A DNA stretch of 5,879 nucleotides from Conexibacteraceae bacterium (GTDB lineage: Bacteria; Actinomycetota; Thermoleophilia; Solirubrobacterales; Solirubrobacteraceae), in assembly GCA_009785395.1 (NCBI GenBank), contig WQWK01000135.1:1-5879 (forward strand), in the 5' to 3' direction. The translations under genes and the position numbers were made by a program. The notes below the pieces were generated by a model. That model did not search any database and had not been told where the DNA came from. It worked only from the letters and a program-made list of their open reading frames with translations. Positions 1 to 5,879 of the stretch are shown here, one piece after another (position 1 is the first letter of the stretch; every line of letters begins with the position of its first letter).

Positions 1-1043
1 ACGACGTGCTGTCGGACCCGGACAAGCGCAAGGAGTACGACCGCGGCGGCATCTTTGCCGGCTTCGGCGGCGCCGGCGGCGGCTTCGATCCGTCGGCGTT
101 CGCCGGCGGCTTCAGCGGTGGCGGTGGTGGCGGTGGCTTCGGCGACATCCTCTCCAACCTCTTCGGCGGCGCGTCCGGAGGGGGCGCCGGCCAGCGGGCC
201 GGCGCCGGCCGCAGCCAGGGTCAGCGTCCGCCGCAGGCGCGCGGCCAGGATCTCGAGACCGAGGTGCAGCTGTCGTTCGACCAGGCGGTCAGCGGTACCC
301 AGGTGCCACTGTCGGTCCCGACCTCGAAGCCGTGCCCCACCTGCAACGGGTCCGGTGCCCGGCCCGGTACCTCGCCGAAGGTCTGCCCGGTCTGCAACGG
401 CCGCGGCACCGAGCCGCAGAACCAGGGGATCTTCTCGATCAGCCAGCCGTGCTCGAACTGCAAGGGCTCGGGCACCGTGATCGAGCACCCGTGCCCGACG
501 TGCGAGGGCAGCGGCGCGCAGCGGAGCGTCCGGCGGCTGCGGGTAAATATCCCGGCAGGCGTACGCGACGGAAGTCGCATCAAGCTGGCGGGTAAGGGCG
601 ATCCGGGAGTGCGGGGTGTCCCGCCCGGCGATCTGTACGTGATCACGCGCGTGTCCGAGTCACCGATCTTCAAGCGCAGCGGCGACAACCTCGAGGTCGA
701 GGTGCCGCTGACGATCCCCGAGGCGATCCGCGGGGCGGTCGTCGAGGTGCCGACCTTGAACGGCCCCAAGCGCCTGCGGGTGGCCGCCGGCACCAGGCAC
801 GGAACGATCCAGCGCCTGCGCGGCGAGGGGCCGCCGAAGCTCGGCGGCAAGGGCAACGGCGACCTCCGCTACAGGTTCGTGATCGACGTGCCGGGGAGCC
901 TCACCGCCGAGCAGGACCAGGCCGTCGAGCAGCTTTCGAAGGTGATGGACGGCGACCCGCGCGCGAAGCTGTTCGAGGCCACGGCGGGTGGCGCGACGGC
1001 GGGTGGCGCGACCGCGAGCGCTTCCAAGGCGGGTGAGTCGTGA
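1..1043 (+). CDS. dnaJ: Chaperone protein DnaJ (Hsp40), 5'-truncated by the window edge
   Basis: This is a co-chaperone that delivers unfolded clients to DnaK and stimulates its ATPase in the cytoplasm. The reading frame enters at base 3 with DVLSDPDKRKEYDR, the last helix of the J-domain, so the start and the HPD motif lie off the left edge. A Gly/Phe-rich linker follows (about 48-200). Then comes the zinc-binding region with all four CxxCxGxG motifs intact: CPTCNGSG (333-356), CPVCNGRG (384-407), CSNCKGSG (450-473) and CPTCEGSG (492-515). The C-terminal client-binding beta domains follow, with typical blocks such as IPAGVRDGSRIKLAGKG, GDLYV and GDLRYRFVIDVP. With four zinc motifs this is a full-type DnaJ, not CbpA. 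The tail ends in a low-complexity Ala/Gly/Thr stretch containing a 15-base tandem repeat. The TGA stop overlaps the hspR start, as expected for a dnaK-grpE-dnaJ-hspR operon. The family call is secure; calling it the operon copy (DnaJ1) rests on the hspR neighbour. Confidence 0.97.
   Translation, partial: DVLSDPDKRKEYDRGGIFAGFGGAGGGFDPSAFAGGFSGGGGGGGFGDILSNLFGGASGGGAGQRAGAGRSQGQRPPQARGQDLETEVQLSFDQAVSGTQVPLSVPTSKPCPTCNGSGARPGTSPKVCPVCNGRGTEPQNQGIFSISQPCSNCKGSGTVIEHPCPTCEGSGAQRSVRRLRVNIPAGVRDGSRIKLAGKGDPGVRGVPPGDLYVITRVSESPIFKRSGDNLEVEVPLTIPEAIRGAVVEVPTLNGPKRLRVAAGTRHGTIQRLRGEGPPKLGGKGNGDLRYRFVIDVPGSLTAEQDQAVEQLSKVMDGDPRAKLFEATAGGATAGGATASASKAGES
981..1010 (+). repeat. Two-copy 15-base tandem repeat in the dnaJ tail
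   Basis: Two perfect copies of acggcgggtggcgcg lie back to back (981-995 and 996-1010), followed by a partly matching accgcg. They encode a repeated TAGGA pentapeptide in the disordered C-terminal tail of DnaJ. The repeat unit is a multiple of three, so copy-number change would keep the frame. It is probably a slippage product with no specific function. Confidence 0.85.
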
Positions 1044-1483
1044 TGTCCTCCGAGCCGCAGCGCGTGCGCGCCACGGCCCGGATCGAGGTCTCCTCCGACA
1101 AGGGCGTGTTCATGATCTCGGTCGCGGCGGAGCTCGCGGGCATGCATCCCCAGACGCTGCGGATGTACGAGTCGCGCGGCCTGATCGAGCCGCAGCGCTC
1201 GCCGAAGGGCACGCGCCTGTACTCGCACGCCGACGTCGAGCGGCTCAAGCGCATTCAGGAGATGACGGCGGAGCTCGGCCTGAACCTGGCGGGCGTGGAG
1301 CGCGTGTTCGAGCTCGAGGACATGCTCGAGACGATGGCGCGCAGGGCCCAGGCGCTCGAGCGCCGTGCGGCCGAGCTCAAGGCTGAGGTCGAGCGCCTGG
1401 AGGCGCTGCGCCAGCAGTTGCGCGCCGAGATCGTCCCCTACACGCGCGGCGGCGCGCTGGTCCGCGCATCCGACTTGTCGTGA
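1043..1483 (+). CDS. hspR: HspR, MerR-family heat-shock transcriptional repressor
   Basis: This 146-residue DNA-binding protein represses heat-shock operons by binding HAIR inverted repeats; in studied actinobacteria DnaK acts as its co-repressor. The MerR-type winged helix-turn-helix spans about residues 22-90, with the HspR signature ISVAAELAGMHPQTLRMYE, then SRGLIEPQRS and GTRLYSHADVERLKRIQ. A charged heptad-rich coiled coil, the usual dimerisation helix, follows at about residues 92-125 (ELEDML onward). No cysteine-rich metal loop typical of metal-sensing MerR proteins is present. I chose ATG 1043, which overlaps the dnaJ stop as TGATG and has GGTGAG just upstream. GTG 1040, one codon earlier in the same frame, would give a GTGA overlap. 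ATG 1112 (Met24) is a third candidate: it has AAGGG seven bases upstream and would start right at the conserved domain. The 3' end overlaps the next gene by four bases. Confidence 0.95.
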   Translation: MSSEPQRVRATARIEVSSDKGVFMISVAAELAGMHPQTLRMYESRGLIEPQRSPKGTRLYSHADVERLKRIQEMTAELGLNLAGVERVFELEDMLETMARRAQALERRAAELKAEVERLEALRQQLRAEIVPYTRGGALVRASDLS

Positions 1484-3621
1484 GCGGCGGACGACGGCTC
1501 GCGTTCGTCGCGCTTCTGGTGGCGCTTGCGTTTCCGGCCGGTGCGAACGCGCGCGTGCGGGCATCGCCCTACAGCCCGGCGCGCCCGCAGGCGCGCCTGC
1601 AGCTGGTGCTGCCCCTGGCCGGCGACGAGGCCGGCCTGACGCGCTTCGCCGACGCGGTCAGCACGCCCGGGTCACCGGACTACGGGCGCTACGGCTCGAT
1701 CTCCTGGCTGGCGCACCGCTTCGGCGCCGGCGCGGCGGTACGGCGGCGCGTGGTCGCCTACCTGCGCGCGCACGGCGCGACGCATGTGGTGGCCGACGCG
1801 ACCGCTCAGTTTGTCTACGCGCGGATGGACGTCGCGCACGCAGAGGCCCTGTTCAGGACATCGCTCGCGCGCGAGCGCGGGGCGCACGATGCGGGCTTCA
1901 TCGCGCCGGTGACGGCCGTGCGGGTGCCGCGCCCCCTGCGCGGGCTCGTGACCGGTGTCGTCGGGCTCGACACCGCGGCCGTGGCGGCGCAATCGCCGCA
2001 ACCGTCGCCCGGCACCCAGTCGCCGCAGTCATCACCCGGCCCGCAGACACAGCCGTCCAGCTACCCGGGCCCGGACCCCGCAGCCACGCCCGCGGGCTGC
2101 GCCGCCGGCGTGGGCACCAGGGGCTTCACTCCGAACGAATACCTCGGCGCCTACGGCTACTCGACGCTGCAGCAGCAGGGCATCCGCGGCCAGGGCGAGC
2201 GCATCGCGGTGATCGAGATCGACGGCTTCAACGCGCAGGACGTGGCCACCTTCGCGCACTGCTTCCACCTCGCCACGCCGACGATCAACCAGCTCGGCGT
2301 GGACCTCAGCAAGCCGCTGGCACCGGGCGGCGAGGCCACGCTCGACCTGGAGGTGCTTGACGCCGCCGCCCCCGGGCTGAAGGCGATCGACGTCTATGAG
2401 ACCCGGCCCGACGCGGCCGATGTGCTCAAGGCGCTCTCGCAGCCGCTGCAGAGCCAGGGGTTCAAGCCGGAGGTGATCTCGGCGTCACTCGGTCTCTGTG
2501 AGAACGAGGCCGTGGCCGGGGTCGGCCAGTCCGGGATACGCGCGATCGAGACCACGCTCAAGCTCGCCGCGGCGGCCGGGGTCACAGTGGTCAGCGCAAG
2601 CGGCGACTCCGGCTCCTCGGACTGCGCCGACCCGAATACCAACCCGCCCACCCCCAGTCCGGTGCTGGCCGTGAACTTCCCGTCGTCGTCACCGTGGGTC
2701 ACATCGGTCGGCGGCGTCAACTTCAATCTGAACGCCCAGAACCAGATCGTCAGCCAGACCGTCTGGAACGACGGCCTGGCGTTCCCGGGCAACGCCGGCG
2801 GCGGCGGTGTCAGCATGCTGTTCGCGCGGCCGAGCTGGCAGAACGGCACCGTCTCGAGCCCCTGGCGCGCACAGCCGGACGTCGCGCTGCTGGCCGACGT
2901 CGCGCCCGGCTACGACGTCTTCTGCACCGCTCGTCAGAACTGTGCCGGCCACGGCTGGCAGACGTTCGGCGGCACCAGCGCAGCGACGCCGCTCATGGCC
3001 GGCGGCTTCGCCCTGGTCGATGAGGCGCTGCGCCGCGGCGGCAGGCAGGCGCTCGGCCTTGCCAATCCGCTGCTCTACCGGCTGGGTCGCAATCCCGTGA
3101 CGGCCCCGCAGGTCTTCTACGACGTCACCAGCGGCACCAACGACATCGGGCAGTTCATCCAGTCCTACCGCCAGCCGCTCGGCTGCTGCAACGCCCAGCC
3201 GGGGTATGACACGGCGTCGGGGTGGGGCGGGGTCAATCTCCCCGCACTCTCGCAGCAGGCGCTGGCGCTCCAGCCGACGCTCGCCGCCATCTCGGTCACG
3301 ATTCCCGGTGGCCAGCAGCCCTACCGGCACCACGGGATCTATGTGAACATCAGCTGCTCGCGCGCCTGCGACATGAGCGCGTACGCGCGGCTCAGCGCCC
3401 CCGGCATGGACACGTTCACCGTCTATGCGCCACCGGGCCACATGGTCCGCGCCAACCACCGCGTGATCAAGATTCCCTTCACTGCGCAGCAGCTGCTGCT
3501 GCTCGCGCCCCCGCTGCTCGCCCACCGGCCGATCACGGCCGTGGTCGCCGGCGCGAACGTCGACCCCAGCGGCAACGTCGAGAACCACACCCCGCTGCAG
3601 CAGCTGACGATCACCTCGTAA
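1480..3621 (+). CDS. Secreted S53 family (sedolisin/kumamolisin-like) serine-carboxyl peptidase with pro-domain
   Basis: This is a predicted exported endopeptidase, 713 residues from GTG 1480. It has a signal peptide (Arg-Arg, hydrophobic LAFVALLVALAF, AxA cleavage near residue 24). A pro-kumamolisin activation domain follows at about 30-165, including SPDYGRYGSISWLAHRFG. A Ser/Pro/Gln-rich linker (about 170-206) is the likely autoprocessing region, and the catalytic domain runs from about 207 to 590. The complete sedolisin catalytic set is visible: Glu285 and Asp289 in GEATLDLEV, the oxyanion Asp376 in SASGDSGSSD, and nucleophile Ser500 in FGGTSAATP. The calcium site is also present (Asp548-Val549 and GYD577xxSGWG). 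A C-terminal extension of about 120 residues carries CSRAC. Ten cysteines in a secreted protein suggest disulfides. GTG 1480 is chosen because the signal peptide starts there and it overlaps the hspR stop as GTGA. No strong ribosome-binding site is visible, so translation is probably coupled to hspR. Substrate and physiological role are unknown. Family members are often acid-active, but nothing here proves that. Confidence 0.94.
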   Translation: MSGGRRLAFVALLVALAFPAGANARVRASPYSPARPQARLQLVLPLAGDEAGLTRFADAVSTPGSPDYGRYGSISWLAHRFGAGAAVRRRVVAYLRAHGATHVVADATAQFVYARMDVAHAEALFRTSLARERGAHDAGFIAPVTAVRVPRPLRGLVTGVVGLDTAAVAAQSPQPSPGTQSPQSSPGPQTQPSSYPGPDPAATPAGCAAGVGTRGFTPNEYLGAYGYSTLQQQGIRGQGERIAVIEIDGFNAQDVATFAHCFHLATPTINQLGVDLSKPLAPGGEATLDLEVLDAAAPGLKAIDVYETRPDAADVLKALSQPLQSQGFKPEVISASLGLCENEAVAGVGQSGIRAIETTLKLAAAAGVTVVSASGDSGSSDCADPNTNPPTPSPVLAVNFPSSSPWVTSVGGVNFNLNAQNQIVSQTVWNDGLAFPGNAGGGGVSMLFARPSWQNGTVSSPWRAQPDVALLADVAPGYDVFCTARQNCAGHGWQTFGGTSAATPLMAGGFALVDEALRRGGRQALGLANPLLYRLGRNPVTAPQVFYDVTSGTNDIGQFIQSYRQPLGCCNAQPGYDTASGWGGVNLPALSQQALALQPTLAAISVTIPGGQQPYRHHGIYVNISCSRACDMSAYARLSAPGMDTFTVYAPPGHMVRANHRVIKIPFTAQQLLLLAPPLLAHRPITAVVAGANVDPSGNVENHTPLQQLTITS

Positions 3622-3648
3622 AGCCGCCCAGCCGCTCGTCGATGCCAG

Positions 3649-3683
3649 CCCGTGTTTCGGGTTTCCAGGCAGGTGCGCCACCT
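3649..3683 (+). terminator. Two small hairpins after the S53 gene, possible weak terminator
   Basis: Just past the S53 stop are CCCG-tgttt-CGGG followed by TTT (3649-3664) and AGGTG-cgc-CACCT followed by ctt (3671-3683). The stems are only 4 and 5 bases and the T-runs are short, so neither is a convincing intrinsic terminator alone. They are listed because this is where the dnaJ-hspR-S53 transcript would be expected to end. Confidence 0.2.
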
Positions 3684-3763
3684 CTTCAAAACACGATTTC
3701 CGGGCGATATCGCCCAGGTATCGCACCCGATATCGCCCGGAAATCGTCTCTGGAGGTAGTGGC
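3677..3763. repeat. Long intergenic dyad: perfect 20-base inverted repeat inside an imperfect 87-base symmetry
   Basis: The arms 3693-3712 and 3728-3747 are exact reverse complements over 20 bases, separated by 15 bases, with the centre at 3720. The same centre of symmetry continues outward without gaps: 3677-3681 (GCCAC) pairs with 3759-3763 (GTGGC), and 5 of the 11 positions between also pair, giving 30 Watson-Crick pairs of 36. The inner end of each arm is itself palindromic (CGATATCG; on the left GGGCGATATCGCCC at 3702-3715). The motif TATCGC recurs at 3708, 3719 and 3731, about one helical turn apart. There is no T-tract after it on the + strand. On the - strand the core stem is followed by GTTTTG. 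It could be a transcript hairpin, a palindromic interspersed repeat, or a protein-binding site. The structure is certain; its function is not. Confidence 0.85.
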
Positions 3764-3790
3764 CGGCGGGCGCGAATCCCCGAGCCGTGC

Positions 3791-3796
3791 CATAAT
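3791..3796 (+). promoter_or_regulatory. Candidate -10 element of the clpB promoter
   Basis: CATAAT matches the TATAAT consensus at five of six bases and stands out in a very GC-rich stretch, 47 bases before the clpB start codon. Its last two bases overlap the operator-like inverted repeat. At a 17-base spacing the -35 position reads GGGCGC, which does not resemble TTGACA. The promoter may therefore use an atypical -35 or an alternative sigma factor, or the hexamer may be fortuitous. Confidence 0.4.
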
Positions 3797-3817
3797 CTAA
3801 GTCGGCAAGACTTAGAT
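3795..3817. promoter_or_regulatory. Probable HspR operator (HAIR-like inverted repeat) upstream of clpB
   Basis: ATCTAAGTC and GACTTAGAT are perfect 9-base inverted arms separated by ggcaa. Written as AGT-N7-ACT, the core and spacer length match the actinobacterial HAIR consensus CTTGAGT-N7-ACTCAAG, but the outer bases differ (CTAAGT/ACTTAG instead of TTGAGT/ACTCAA). The site abuts the candidate -10, where a bound repressor would block RNA polymerase, and it sits before clpB, a known HspR target, with hspR itself 2.3 kb upstream. It does not match CIRCE (TTAGCACTC-N9-GAGTGCTAA), so HrcA is unlikely. The repeat is certain; HspR as its ligand is a well-motivated inference. Confidence 0.72.
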
Positions 3818-3836
3818 CTGCAACGACCCAAGGCAC

Positions 3837-3841
3837 GGGAG
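3837..3841 (+). promoter_or_regulatory. Weak or closely spaced ribosome-binding site of clpB
   Basis: GGGAG ends only two bases before ATG 3844, closer than the usual 5-9 base spacing. AAGG at 3830-3833 offers an alternative at 10 bases. The ATG is nevertheless secure, because the encoded [14 protein letters not shown] is the usual N-terminus of ClpB and no better in-frame start is seen nearby. Confidence 0.4.
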
Positions 3842-3843
3842 AC

Positions 3844-5879
<2,036 letters not shown>

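Noticed and set aside
869..1564. 231-codon - strand open frame over hspR
   Set aside because: It is antisense to dnaJ and hspR, both recognised by clear motifs, and its Arg/Ala/Leu-rich product resembles no known family.
1365..2360. 331-codon + strand open frame
   Set aside because: It is an out-of-frame reading of hspR and the S53 pro-domain with Arg/Ala-rich low-complexity content; the true frames carry the recognisable domains.
3693..3747. Standard Rho-independent terminator of the S53 transcript
   Set aside because: The stem is strong but the + strand has CTCTGGAGG rather than a T-tract after it, so it is reported as a dyad of unknown function.
3677..3763. IS element end or CRISPR repeat
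   Set aside because: There is no transposase, no target-site duplication that I can see, and no regularly spaced repeat-spacer units; only one dyad is present.
3795..3817. CIRCE element for HrcA
   Set aside because: Arm sequence and spacer (5 bases) do not match TTAGCACTC-N9-GAGTGCTAA; the geometry fits HAIR better.

Overview
The window is GC-rich bacterial DNA carrying part of a heat-shock chaperone cluster, with all genes on the + strand. In order it holds the 3' part of dnaJ (J-domain mostly off the left edge), hspR (MerR-family heat-shock repressor), a secreted sedolisin/kumamolisin-type serine-carboxyl peptidase (family S53), a 222-base intergenic region, and the first ~678 codons of clpB, which runs off the right edge. 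DnaJ followed directly by HspR is the classic actinobacterial arrangement (dnaK-grpE-dnaJ-hspR), so dnaK and grpE probably lie just upstream. The very high GC, strong G/C third-position bias and HspR-type regulation suggest an actinomycetote. A Thermoleophilia/Solirubrobacterales-like lineage is my best guess, but that is inference, not something the sequence proves.

Layout: dnaJ (1-1043), hspR (1043-1483) and the S53 gene (1480-3621) are head-to-tail with overlapping stop and start codons, so they look like one translationally coupled transcription unit. Bases 3622-3843 hold two notable structures. The first is a long dyad centred on base 3720, with perfect 20-base arms inside an imperfect 87-base symmetry. 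The second is a perfect 9+9 inverted repeat (3795-3817) that overlaps a plausible -10 hexamer just ahead of clpB and resembles a variant HspR operator (HAIR). clpB starts at 3844.

How the genes fit together: DnaJ and ClpB are partners of DnaK in protein disaggregation and refolding. HspR represses such genes and, in characterised actinobacteria, is itself controlled through DnaK. The repeat ahead of clpB suggests local autoregulation of the whole module. The odd member is the exported S53 protease, which appears co-transcribed with the repressor although it acts outside the cytoplasm. That coupling, and the unexplained dyad element, are the most interesting parts of the window. I found no CRISPR array, tRNA, rRNA, IS element or recognisable new multi-gene defence-type system.
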